A stretch of DNA of 64,000 nt. Origin: Sphingomonas sp. Leaf357 (GTDB lineage: Bacteria; Pseudomonadota; Alphaproteobacteria; Sphingomonadales; Sphingomonadaceae). Position numbers and translations under genes: made by a program. The stretch's first letter is position 1. The number at the start of each line of letters is the position of its first letter. This document shows, piece after piece, positions 8,241 to 16,310 of the stretch. The stretch covers positions 1,341,493 through 1,405,492 of the forward strand of contig NZ_LMPM01000001.1 of NCBI RefSeq assembly GCF_001423845.1, given 5' to 3'. Below the pieces are notes generated by a model, which did no database searches, was not told the DNA's origin, and was given only the letters and a program-made list of their open reading frames with translations.

Positions 8241-9581
8241 TCAACCCGCCAGGGGCAGTTTCACCACCGCGCGCAGGCCCGGCGCGGCATCCTCCAGTAT
8301 CAACCGTCCGTGATGCAGCCGCGCGATCGCATCGACCAGGGTCAGTCCCAGGCCCTGCCCGGGCAGGCTGGCCGATGCCTCGCCCCGGCCGAAACGCCGC
8401 ACCATCGCGGCATGCTCGCTCGCCGGGATCCCCGGCCCGTCATCGGCGACGATCACCTGCACGGATTCGCCGCGCACTTCCGTATCGACGGTGATGCGCG
8501 TGCCGGGCGGCGTGTGGCGGATCGCGTTCTCGATCAGGTTGACCAGCAACTGGCGCAGCAAGGCGACGTCGCCGCGCATCGCGATCGCCGATGCGACCGG
8601 CAGCACGAGCGTGCGCCCGGCATCCTCGGCCACCGCCTGCAATCCCTCGCCGACCTCGATCGCCAGCGCGCCGAGATCTAGGTCCGCGAAGCGCTCGCGC
8701 CGATGCCCGCCCTCCACTTCCCACAACCGCATCATGCTGGCGAAGACCTCCAGCACGTCGTCGGTCTGGGCCAGCAGATCCTCGATCTCGGCGGCCGATA
8801 CCGGTGCGCTCCGGGACTGCCGCTGCAGCGTGGCGGTGCGCGCGCGCAGGCGGGCCAGCGGGCTCTTCAGTTCGTGCGCCACGTCCTTGGCGGCATGCTT
8901 CACATTGCCCATCAGCGCCTCGATCCGGTCGAGCATGCGGTTGAACGCGGCGGCCTGCCGGTCGAACTCGCTGCGGCTGCCGTCCACCGGAATGCGCTGG
9001 CGGATGTCGCCGGCGATCACCGCATCGACGGTCGCCTGCATCGCGCGCATCCGCGCCTTGATCGCGCGCCAGATGCCGATCGCGCCGCCGATCACGATCA
9101 AGGCGGTCGTGCCCAGACTGGCGAGCTGCACGCGCAGCAGCAGGGTATCGAAGCCGTCGATCACGTCGTTGTCGGACACCAATACCAGCGCTCCGCCGCC
9201 GTCGATCCGTCGCACCAGCGCGCGCCCGTGTGCCACGCCCGGCACCCGAGCCTCCGTTCCGAAATGCGAATAGCCCTGCGGCGGCATCCGGCGCAGATCG
9301 AGCTTGCCGGCTATGTGGCGTCCGGCTGGGTCGAAAAGAGCGTAATACAGGTCTGCCGTATCGTGATCCGCCTGCGCTGCCGCGATGCGCCCGGCCATCG
9401 CCGCGACATCGGGCGTGTCGCCCGCCACCGCCGCCGCCTCGGTCGCCAGGCGGCGATCGACCTCGACCCCCAGCGCATTGTGCGTGACGACGTAACTGGT
9501 GATGCGCACGACCACGAGCGCGCTCAGGATGATCGCGACGTACAGAGTCAGGATCGCCCGCAGCGAGCGTGGTCGCATCAC
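8241..9581 (-). CDS. Sensor histidine kinase
   Basis: A 446-residue membrane histidine kinase. TM1 is at about residues 11-32, a periplasmic sensor of about 120 residues follows, TM2 is at about 153-174, and then a HAMP-like linker. The H-box DVAHELKSPLARLR has phospho-acceptor His236. The N-box (LLVNLIENAIRHTP), G1 (VADDGPGIP) and G2 (GQGLGLTLV) complete the ATP-binding domain. It is 13 bp downstream of the response-regulator gene, so they form one operon and presumably one phosphorelay pair. It converges on the TonB-receptor gene. The stimulus is unknown. Confidence 0.93.
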   Translation of the reverse strand: MMRPRSLRAILTLYVAIILSALVVVRITSYVVTHNALGVEVDRRLATEAAAVAGDTPDVAAMAGRIAAAQADHDTADLYYALFDPAGRHIAGKLDLRRMPPQGYSHFGTEARVPGVAHGRALVRRIDGGGALVLVSDNDVIDGFDTLLLRVQLASLGTTALIVIGGAIGIWRAIKARMRAMQATVDAVIAGDIRQRIPVDGSRSEFDRQAAAFNRMLDRIEALMGNVKHAAKDVAHELKSPLARLRARTATLQRQSRSAPVSAAEIEDLLAQTDDVLEVFASMMRLWEVEGGHRRERFADLDLGALAIEVGEGLQAVAEDAGRTLVLPVASAIAMRGDVALLRQLLVNLIENAIRHTPPGTRITVDTEVRGESVQVIVADDGPGIPASEHAAMVRRFGRGEASASLPGQGLGLTLVDAIARLHHGRLILEDAAPGLRAVVKLPLAG

Positions 9582-9594
9582 CGTCGGGGCCGCA

Positions 9595-10272
9595 TCACGG
9601 CACGCTTTTCAACATGTAGCCCACGCCGCGCAGCGTCACGATCGGATCGACCTCGTCGGCGGCGTTCAATTGCCCGCGCAGCCGGCGGATATAGGATTCG
9701 GCGATGTTGGTGGTCGGCTCGAAATCGTAGTGCCACACGTTCTGATACAGCATCCGCCGCGTGACCACGCTGTCGGCATTGCGGACAAGTTCGCACAGCA
9801 GCAGGAATTCCAGCTTCTGCAGGTTCAGCAGGCGGCCGCCCCGCGTGGCGCGGAACTTCACCTCGTTCACCTCGATATCGCCGGCGCGCATCACGCCCGA
9901 ATCGCCGGCATGCGCGGTGCGCCGCAGAATCGCCTTCAGCCGCGCGTCGATTTCCGCCGGGGCGGCCGGCTTGACCAGATAATCGTCCGCGCCCGCCTCC
10001 AGCCCGGCAAGCCGCTGGTCGAGATCGCCGAGCGCGGTGAGCATGATGATCGGCACGCCGATCCGCCGCTCGCGCAGCAGCCGGGTGACGTCCACGCCGT
10101 CCACGAACGGCAGCATCACGTCGAGCAGCACGGCATCGAACTTCCCGTCGGTCGCCAGCGCCAGCGCGGCGCGCCCGTCGGCGGCGAGCGCGGTCTCGTG
10201 GCCCAGTTCCTCGACATCGGCCACCAGCTGCTTGGCGGCGCGCGCATCGTCTTCGACAATCAGCAATCGCAT
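9595..10272 (-). CDS. OmpR/PhoB-family response regulator
   Basis: A 225-residue two-domain regulator. The receiver domain has the acidic pair Glu7-Asp8-Asp9, phospho-acceptor Asp51 in LLDVMLP and the conserved Lys in LVKPAAP (about 101). The C-terminal winged helix (from about residue 130) ends ESYIRRLRGQL...LRGVGYMLK, typical of OmpR DNA-binding domains. The longer reading frame starting at 10401 is rejected because the family begins MRLLIVEDD. It is first in a two-gene operon with the kinase and divergent from liuA, with a 163-bp shared upstream region. Whether it controls liuA or the TonB receptor cannot be told. Confidence 0.93.
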   Translation of the reverse strand: MRLLIVEDDARAAKQLVADVEELGHETALAADGRAALALATDGKFDAVLLDVMLPFVDGVDVTRLLRERRIGVPIIMLTALGDLDQRLAGLEAGADDYLVKPAAPAEIDARLKAILRRTAHAGDSGVMRAGDIEVNEVKFRATRGGRLLNLQKLEFLLLCELVRNADSVVTRRMLYQNVWHYDFEPTTNIAESYIRRLRGQLNAADEVDPIVTLRGVGYMLKSVP

Positions 10273-10435
10273 CGCTTTGGCCCCGCCCGGTGTTCGTGCA
10301 GCAATCACAGTTTTGACGCGGCGATTCAATGCCCCACCCGTGTCCCAGCCAAGTCCCCGCCACGCGAACGCATTCACTATTGTTGCGGGCATCGGGCGCA
10401 CGGCCTAGACCGCCACCCAGAACAATGGAGAGAGC

Positions 10436-11605
10436 ATGACCCCCGATTTCGATTTCGCGCTGGGAGAGACCGCGGACATGATCCGCGAGACCACGCAGCG
10501 TTTCGCCACCGACAGGATCATGCCGCTGGCGAAACGGATCGACGCCGAGGACTGGTTCCCGCGCGACGAGCTGTGGACGGCGATGGGCGAACTCGGCCTG
10601 CACGGCATCACGGTCGAGGAGGAATTCGGCGGGCTGGGCCTCGGCTATCTCGAACACGTCATCGCGTGCGAGGAAGTGTCGCGCGCCTCGGCCTCGATCG
10701 GGCTGAGCTATGGCGCGCACAGCAACCTGTGCGTCAACCAGATCGCGCGCTGGGCGAATCCGGAGCAGAAGGCCAAATACCTGCCCAGGCTGATCTCGGG
10801 CGAACATGTCGGCAGTCTCGCGATGTCCGAGGCCGGGGCCGGGTCCGACGTCGTCTCGATGAAGCTCCAGGCGCGCAAGACCGACAGCGGCTATGTCCTG
10901 AACGGCACGAAGTTCTGGATCACGAACGCGGCCTATGCCGACACGCTCGTCGTCTACGCCAAGACGGGGGAGGGCAGCCGTGGCATCACCACCTTCCTGA
11001 TCGAGAAGGACATGCCCGGGTTCTCGATCGGCCAGAAGATCGACAAGATGGGCATGCGGGGCAGCCCGACCGCCGAACTGGTGTTCGACGATTGCGAGGT
11101 TCCGGACGAGAACGTCATGGGGCCGATGAACGGCGGCGTCGGCGTGCTGATGAGCGGTCTGGATTACGAACGCACCGTGCTGGCGGGCATTCAGCTCGGC
11201 ATCATGCAGGCGTGCCTCGACGTGGTCGTGCCGTACGTGCGCGAGCGCAAGCAGTTCGGCCAGCCGATCGGCAGCTTCCAGCTGATCCAGGCCAAGATCG
11301 CCGACATGTACGTCGCGCTCAATTCGGCGCGTGCCTATGTCTATGCCGTGGCCAAATCGTGCGACGCGGGCAAGACGACGCGCTTCGACGCGGCCGGCGC
11401 GATCCTGCTGGCGAGCGAGAATGCGGTGAAGGTGGCGAACGAAGCGGTGCAGGCGCTGGGCGGCGCGGGTTATACCAAGGACTGGCCGGTCGAACGCTTC
11501 CTGCGCGACGCGAAGCTGCTCGATATCGGCGCGGGCACGAACGAGATCCGCCGGATGCTGATCGGCCGGGAGCTGATCGGCGCGAGCGAGAGGGTGGCGC
11601 AGTGA
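10436..11605 (+). CDS. liuA: Isovaleryl-CoA dehydrogenase
   Basis: A 389-residue FAD-dependent acyl-CoA dehydrogenase, close in length and sequence character to isovaleryl-CoA dehydrogenases. It converts isovaleryl-CoA to 3-methylcrotonyl-CoA in leucine breakdown, passing electrons to ETF. The FAD/substrate segment AMSEAGAGSDVVSM (129-142) and the catalytic base Glu245 in GLDYERTVLAG, the position characteristic of isovaleryl-CoA dehydrogenase, are present, as is the C-terminal GAGTNEIRRMLIGREL signature. The start follows ATGGAGAGAGC. It opens the leucine catabolic cluster with the two methylcrotonyl-CoA carboxylase subunits. Confidence 0.95.
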   Translation: MTPDFDFALGETADMIRETTQRFATDRIMPLAKRIDAEDWFPRDELWTAMGELGLHGITVEEEFGGLGLGYLEHVIACEEVSRASASIGLSYGAHSNLCVNQIARWANPEQKAKYLPRLISGEHVGSLAMSEAGAGSDVVSMKLQARKTDSGYVLNGTKFWITNAAYADTLVVYAKTGEGSRGITTFLIEKDMPGFSIGQKIDKMGMRGSPTAELVFDDCEVPDENVMGPMNGGVGVLMSGLDYERTVLAGIQLGIMQACLDVVVPYVRERKQFGQPIGSFQLIQAKIADMYVALNSARAYVYAVAKSCDAGKTTRFDAAGAILLASENAVKVANEAVQALGGAGYTKDWPVERFLRDAKLLDIGAGTNEIRRMLIGRELIGASERVAQ

Positions 11606-11619
11606 GTCCGGATAGCTGC

Positions 11620-11711
11620 CGTCATCCTGAACTTGTTTCAGGATCCACTCCTCCACTTGGAAAGCCAGCCATTGTTGCACGGTGGATGCTGAAACAAGTT
11701 CAGCATGACGG
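11620..11711. repeat. Type B palindromic repeat pair between liuA and liuB
   Basis: Two inverted arms about 35 bp apart, each with flank GTC, stem ATCCTGAA/TTCAGGAT, loop CTTGT and flank CCA (the right arm has GCATGAC in place of GGATGAC, a matched change on both stem sides). It sits inside an operon, so it will be transcribed as stem-loops in the mRNA. Confidence 0.9.
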
Positions 11712-11717
11712 CGGTGT

Positions 11718-13322
11718 GTGGTGACCGCCCCGACCCTCACCACAAACCTCTCCCCCGACAGCGAGCAGTTCCGCGCGAACGCCACCCACAACCGGGCGCT
11801 CGCCGAAACCCTGCGCGCCGACGTCGCCCGCACCGCGCTCGGCGGCAACGCGAAGTCGCGCGAACGCCATACCGCGCGTGGCAAGCTGCTTCCGCGCGAC
11901 CGGGTCGAACGGCTGCTCGATCCCGGCAGCCCGTTCCTCGAAATCGGCCAGCTCGCCGCGAACGGCTTGTACGACGACGAGGTCCCCGGCGCGGGCGTGA
12001 TCGCCGGCATCGGTCGCGTCTCCGGCCGCCAGTGCATGATCCTGTGCAACGACGCGACGGTGAAGGGCGGCACCTATTACCCGCTGACCGTCAAGAAGCA
12101 CCTCCGCGCGCAGGAGATCGCCGAGGCCAACCACCTGCCGTGCATCTACCTCGTCGACAGCGGCGGCGCGAACCTGCCGCATCAGGCCGAGGTGTTTCCC
12201 GACCGCGATCATTTCGGCCGCATCTTCTACAATCAGGCGCAGATGAGCGCGAAGGGCATCCCGCAGATCGCCTGCGTGATGGGCAGTTGCACGGCGGGCG
12301 GCGCCTACGTTCCGGCGATGTCCGACGAGACGATCATCGTGCGCGGGCAGGGGACGATCTTCCTCGCCGGGCCACCGCTGGTGAAGGCCGCGACCGGCGA
12401 GGTGATCTCGGCCGAGGAACTGGGCGGCGCGGACACGCACGGGCGCAAGTCCGGCGTGGTCGATCACGTCGCCGAGAATGACGAACATGCGCTGACCATC
12501 GTTCGCGACATCGTCTCGACGTTGCAACCGCAGCGCGGCGGCGACGTGAACCTCAAGGAACCGCGCCCGCCCAAGTTCGACGCCGAGGAACTGTACGGCG
12601 TGGTGCCGAGCGACGTCCGCGCGCCCTACGACGTGCACGAGATCATCGCGCGGCTGGTCGACGGCAGCGAATTCCACGAGTTCAAATCGCTCTACGGCAC
12701 TTCTTTGGTCTGCGGCTTCGCGCACATCTGGGGCATTCCGGTCGCAATTTTGGCGAACAATGGCGTGCTGTTCAGCGAGTCCGCGCAGAAGGGTGCGCAT
12801 TTCATCGAACTCGCCTGCCAGCGGCGCATTCCCTTGCTGTTCCTGCAGAACATCTCCGGCTTCATGGTCGGCGGCCGATACGAGGCTGAGGGCATCGCCA
12901 AGCATGGCGCGAAGCTGGTGACGGCGGTCGCCACCGCCACGGTGCCCAAGATCACCGTCCTGATCGGCGGCTCCTTCGGAGCGGGCAATTACGGCATGTG
13001 CGGCCGGGCCTACTCCCCGCGCTTCCTGTTCAGCTGGCCCAACAGCCGCATCAGCGTAATGGGCGGCGAACAGGCCGCCTCCGTGCTCGCCACCGTCCAC
13101 CGCGACGCCGAAAGCTGGACCGAGGACCAGGCCGAAGCGTTCAAGGCCCCGGTGCGCCAGAAATACGAGGACGAGGGCAACCCGTGGTACGCCACCGCCC
13201 GCCTGTGGGACGACGGCATCATCGACCCCGCGCAGACCCGCGATGTGCTTGGGTTAGCCTTCGCCGCGACCCTCAACGCCCCCATTCCCGAACGCCCCGC
13301 GTTCGGGGTGTTCCGGATGTGA
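11718..13322 (+). CDS. liuB: Methylcrotonyl-CoA carboxylase, carboxyltransferase (beta) subunit
   Basis: A 534-residue subunit that transfers CO2 from carboxy-biotin to 3-methylcrotonyl-CoA, giving 3-methylglutaconyl-CoA. Both crotonase-fold halves of the carboxyltransferase are seen: the N-terminal half with [19 protein letters not shown] and [17 protein letters not shown], and the C-terminal half with [11 protein letters not shown] and [28 protein letters not shown] is typical of MCC beta. Two consecutive GTG codons (11718 and 11721) can start it. It works with the biotin subunit LiuD encoded downstream, and the two genes are now separated by a GIY-YIG cassette on the opposite strand. Confidence 0.95.
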   Translation: MVTAPTLTTNLSPDSEQFRANATHNRALAETLRADVARTALGGNAKSRERHTARGKLLPRDRVERLLDPGSPFLEIGQLAANGLYDDEVPGAGVIAGIGRVSGRQCMILCNDATVKGGTYYPLTVKKHLRAQEIAEANHLPCIYLVDSGGANLPHQAEVFPDRDHFGRIFYNQAQMSAKGIPQIACVMGSCTAGGAYVPAMSDETIIVRGQGTIFLAGPPLVKAATGEVISAEELGGADTHGRKSGVVDHVAENDEHALTIVRDIVSTLQPQRGGDVNLKEPRPPKFDAEELYGVVPSDVRAPYDVHEIIARLVDGSEFHEFKSLYGTSLVCGFAHIWGIPVAILANNGVLFSESAQKGAHFIELACQRRIPLLFLQNISGFMVGGRYEAEGIAKHGAKLVTAVATATVPKITVLIGGSFGAGNYGMCGRAYSPRFLFSWPNSRISVMGGEQAASVLATVHRDAESWTEDQAEAFKAPVRQKYEDEGNPWYATARLWDDGIIDPAQTRDVLGLAFAATLNAPIPERPAFGVFRM

Positions 13323-13349
13323 TGCGAGATGAAGATGCCCACCGATCTC

Positions 13350-13759
13350 CGTCATCCTGAACTCGTTTCAGGATCCAGCGCGCCGCGAAGGCGAACAGAG
13401 CGGCTCGAGTCCCAGGCCCACCGCAAGATCGTCCCAATCCGGATTGTCGCGCTCGATCAGGTTCATCTTCCAGTCGCGATGCCACCGCTTCAACTGCTTC
13501 TCCCGCGCGATTGCCATGGGCATGTCGGCGAACATCTCGAAACGGACCAGCCGACATATACCGTAGCGCGCGGTGAAGCCGGGAATGCGGCCGGACCGAT
13601 GCTGATGCAGGCGTGCCAGCAGGTTGGACGTCACGCCGATATAGATCGCACCGATCCGCCCGTTGGCGAGCATATACACGCAGGGCTGCTTGGGCATCGC
13701 GCACTCTCCACTCGGCAGCCTGCCGCAGGGTGGATGCTGAAACAAGTTCAGCATGACGG
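13350..13759. mobile_element. Type B repeat pair carrying a GIY-YIG nuclease gene
   Basis: The left arm (13350-13377, GTC flank, stem ATCCTGAA/TTCAGGAT with an ACTCG loop region) and the right arm (13731-13759, TGGATGCTGAA...TTCAGCATGAC) are the same inverted pair seen at 11620-11711, but with about 350 bp holding a GIY-YIG gene in place of the usual 30-40 bp spacer. The nuclease stop codon TGA is part of the left arm. The unit separates liuB from liuD. Calling it a mobile cassette is inference. Confidence 0.6.
13368..13697 (-). CDS. GIY-YIG nuclease family protein, first copy
   Basis: A 109-residue stand-alone GIY-YIG domain protein. The first motif is VYML (7-10), then YIG at 19-21, Arg29, His34 and the catalytic Glu66 in AIAREKQLKRW; this is the active-site set of the family, so the nuclease looks intact. 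The frame could extend upstream, but those codons are the repeat arm, and the family starts at MPKQPCVYML. The last two codons and the stop (Gly-Ser-stop) come from the type B arm. It lies antisense between two leucine-catabolism genes. Single-domain members are often annotated as putative endonucleases; no DNA-binding module is visible. Confidence 0.85.
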   Translation of the reverse strand: MPKQPCVYMLANGRIGAIYIGVTSNLLARLHQHRSGRIPGFTARYGICRLVRFEMFADMPMAIAREKQLKRWHRDWKMNLIERDNPDWDDLAVGLGLEPLCSPSRRAGS

Positions 13760-13771
13760 GAAGTTGGTCAC

Positions 13772-15700
13772 ATGCTGAAATCCCTGCTCATCGCCAATCG
13801 TGGCGAGATCGCCTGCCGGATCATCCGCACCGCGCGGGCGATGGGCATCCGCACCATCGCGGTCTATTCCGACGCCGATGCCAAGGCGCTGCACGTTCGC
13901 CAGGCCGACGAAGCGGTGCATATCGGCCCCAGCCCGGCGCGCGAAAGCTACCTGGTCGGCGAGAAGATCATCGCCGCGGCGCTGGCGACGGGCGCGGAGG
14001 CGATCCATCCGGGTTACGGCTTCCTGTCCGAAAACGCCGATTTCGCGCAAAGCGTGATCGATGCCGGCCTGATCTGGGTCGGACCGAATCCCGACAGCAT
14101 CCGCGCGATGGGGCTGAAGGATGCCGCCAAGCAGCGCATGATCGCGGCCGGCGTGCCGGTGACGCCGGGCTATCTCGGCGCGGACCAGTCGCCCGAACGG
14201 CTCGCCGCCGAGGCGGAGAAGGTTGGCTATCCCGTGCTGATCAAGGCGGTCGCGGGCGGTGGCGGCAAGGGCATGCGCCGCGTGGACGATCCCGCCGAAT
14301 TCGCCGACGCGCTCGTCTCGTGCCAGCGCGAGGCGGCGTCCTCGTTCGGCAATACCGACGTGCTGATCGAGAAGTACATCCTCTCGCCCCGCCACATCGA
14401 GGTGCAGGTGTTCGGCGACACGCACGGCAACGTCGTCCATCTGTTCGAACGCGATTGCAGCCTCCAGCGCCGCCACCAGAAGGTGATCGAGGAAGCCCCC
14501 GCGCCCGGCATGGACGAGGCCACGCGCGCCGCGATCTGCGATGCGGCGGTCAAGGCGGCGCGGGCGGTCGACTATGTCGGCGCGGGCACGATCGAGTTCA
14601 TCGCCGACGCCAGCGAAGGCCTGCGCGCCGATCGCATCTGGTTCATGGAAATGAACACGCGCCTCCAGGTCGAACATCCGGTGACGGAGGAGATCACCGG
14701 CCAGGATCTGGTCGAATGGCAATTGCGCGTCGCGAGTGGCGAGACGCTGCCGAAGCGGCAGGATGAACTGGCGATCGACGGCTGGGCGATGGAAGCGCGG
14801 TTGTATGCGGAGGATCCCGCCAAGGGATTTCTGCCGAGCATGGGCAGAATAGAAATTCTGCGCCCCCATTCCGGATCCAGGTTCGAAACGGGAGTTTCCG
14901 AAGGCTCCGAGATCACGGGATATTACGACCCGATGATCGCCAAGATCGTGGTGCACGAGCCGGACCGCGAATCTGCTTGCGAATGGTTGGCTGCCGCTTG
15001 TGCGCAAACCGTAGTGTATCCGCTCAAGACCAATGCTTCGTTTCTGGTCCATTGTCTTGAGGATGAGGATTTTCGAACCGGACGGATCGATACCGGGTTT
15101 ATCGCCAACAAGGGCGATGCGCTCGTGCCGCCGTCTCCAAGCAATCCGATGCTTGAGCGCGCGGCGGTGGCTGTATTGGTTCAGGAATATTACGGCCAGC
15201 CGAGGCACCTGTTCGCCATCCCGGAGGACCATCTCGACGGTCATCAGTGCGATCCATGGCGTGCTGCCATCGGATTTAGGCTCAATGCCGCTGCACGACA
15301 GGATGTTGCCATCTCGGTTGACGGCGCCACGCACATAGTCTCGCTTCCGAAAGACTGGCGCCAGCTTGAAGTGTCGGGCGAGCCGATCGGCGGCGGCGTA
15401 GTGGTCTACGAAGATGGCGTGACCCTGTTGGCATCGCCCGTTCGCGTTTCCGGCGCTGCCGCAGGCGCCGCCGCCGACGGCGCGATCCTGTCCCCCATGC
15501 CCGGCCGCATCATCGCGGTGGAGGTCGCCGCCGGCGACACGGTTACCAAGGGCCAGAAGCTCGTCACGCTGGAGGCGATGAAGATGGAGCACAGTCTGGT
15601 CGCGCCGTTCGACGGGACGGTCGCCGAACTGAACGCCGTCACCGGCGGACAGGTTAGCGAGGGTGCGGTCCTGATCCACATCGAGAAGGACGAGGCATGA
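13772..15700 (+). CDS. liuD: Methylcrotonyl-CoA carboxylase, biotin carboxylase/BCCP (alpha) subunit
   Basis: A 642-residue subunit with the biotin carboxylase domain (residues 1 to about 445: IANRGEIACRIIRTAR, ATP-grasp glycine loop AVAGGGGKGMR, EMNTRLQVEHPVTE) and a C-terminal biotinyl domain with EAMKMEH and target Lys604. It carboxylates biotin using ATP and bicarbonate for LiuB. Related acyl-CoA carboxylases look alike; the liuA-liuB neighbours point to methylcrotonyl-CoA. Codons from about residue 355 to 545 (14838-15400) are visibly poorer in G/C at the third position than those on either side, suggesting a recombined segment. Confidence 0.93.
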   Translation: MLKSLLIANRGEIACRIIRTARAMGIRTIAVYSDADAKALHVRQADEAVHIGPSPARESYLVGEKIIAAALATGAEAIHPGYGFLSENADFAQSVIDAGLIWVGPNPDSIRAMGLKDAAKQRMIAAGVPVTPGYLGADQSPERLAAEAEKVGYPVLIKAVAGGGGKGMRRVDDPAEFADALVSCQREAASSFGNTDVLIEKYILSPRHIEVQVFGDTHGNVVHLFERDCSLQRRHQKVIEEAPAPGMDEATRAAICDAAVKAARAVDYVGAGTIEFIADASEGLRADRIWFMEMNTRLQVEHPVTEEITGQDLVEWQLRVASGETLPKRQDELAIDGWAMEARLYAEDPAKGFLPSMGRIEILRPHSGSRFETGVSEGSEITGYYDPMIAKIVVHEPDRESACEWLAAACAQTVVYPLKTNASFLVHCLEDEDFRTGRIDTGFIANKGDALVPPSPSNPMLERAAVAVLVQEYYGQPRHLFAIPEDHLDGHQCDPWRAAIGFRLNAAARQDVAISVDGATHIVSLPKDWRQLEVSGEPIGGGVVVYEDGVTLLASPVRVSGAAAGAAADGAILSPMPGRIIAVEVAAGDTVTKGQKLVTLEAMKMEHSLVAPFDGTVAELNAVTGGQVSEGAVLIHIEKDEA

Positions 15701-15713
15701 GCGCCGTCTTCTC

Positions 15714-15811
15714 CCCGTTCGTGCTGAGCCTGTCGAAGCACCGCCTTTCTTGGTCTTCGTCGTCTCTGGGAGAAAGTAGAACAGCCCTTCGACAAGCTCA
15801 GGGCGAACGGC
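15714..15811. repeat. Type A palindromic repeat pair between liuD and maoC
   Basis: Left arm TTCGTGCTGAG, loop CCTGT, CGAAGCACC; right arm CCCTTCGA, loop CAAGC, TCAGGGCGAACGG. Each arm has its own matched stem change (GTGC with GCAC, CCCT with AGGG), so hairpin folding is preserved while the sequence drifts. Confidence 0.85.
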
Positions 15812-15833
15812 TGTTTGGGCGGGGACAAAGATA

Positions 15834-16286
15834 ATGGCCGGCCGCTATTACGACGAATGGCAGGTCGGCGATCGCCTGACCCACGAGATCCGCCGCACGG
15901 TGACGGAAACCGACAATCTGCTGTTCTCGACGATGACGCACAACCCGCAGCCGCTGCACCTCGATATCGAGGCGGCGAAGGCCAGCGAGTTCGGACAAAT
16001 TCTCGTCAACGGCACCTTCACCTTCGCGCTGATGATCGGCCTGTCGGTCGGCGATACGACGCTCGGCACGCTGGTCGCCAATCTCGGCTACGACAAGCTG
16101 GTCATGCCGAACCCGGTATTCATCGGCGATACGATGCGCGCCGAGACCGAGGTGTCCGAGTTGAAGGACAGCCGGTCGCGGCCCAATGCCGGCATCGTCA
16201 CCTTCACGCACCGGCTGATAAACCAGCGCGACCAGATCGTCTGCCAGTGCCTGCGCAGCGCGCTGTTGTTGCGGCGGGCCGGCTAA
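15834..16286 (+). CDS. MaoC-family dehydratase
   Basis: A 150-residue single hotdog-fold hydratase. It has the substrate loop and hydratase motif region (FSTMTHNPQPLHLDIEAAKASEFGQILVNGTFTFALMIGLSVG), where Asn/Asp and His fit the R-specific enoyl-CoA hydratase dyad, although the canonical D...NxxH is changed to N...QPLH. It follows liuD by 133 bp, filled by a type A repeat. In the leucine pathway 3-methylglutaconyl-CoA must be hydrated to HMG-CoA, usually by the crotonase LiuC; no liuC is in view, so this protein may do it or a related step. That is inference from context. Confidence 0.85.
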   Translation: MAGRYYDEWQVGDRLTHEIRRTVTETDNLLFSTMTHNPQPLHLDIEAAKASEFGQILVNGTFTFALMIGLSVGDTTLGTLVANLGYDKLVMPNPVFIGDTMRAETEVSELKDSRSRPNAGIVTFTHRLINQRDQIVCQCLRSALLLRRAG

Positions 16287-16310
16287 CGGGGGCGGGTAGC
16301 ACGCAACTCG

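Noticed and set aside
13368..13754. N-terminal extension of the GIY-YIG protein to 13754
   Set aside because: The added residues (MLNLFQHPPCG...) are translated repeat arm. The family start is MPKQPCVY at 13697.
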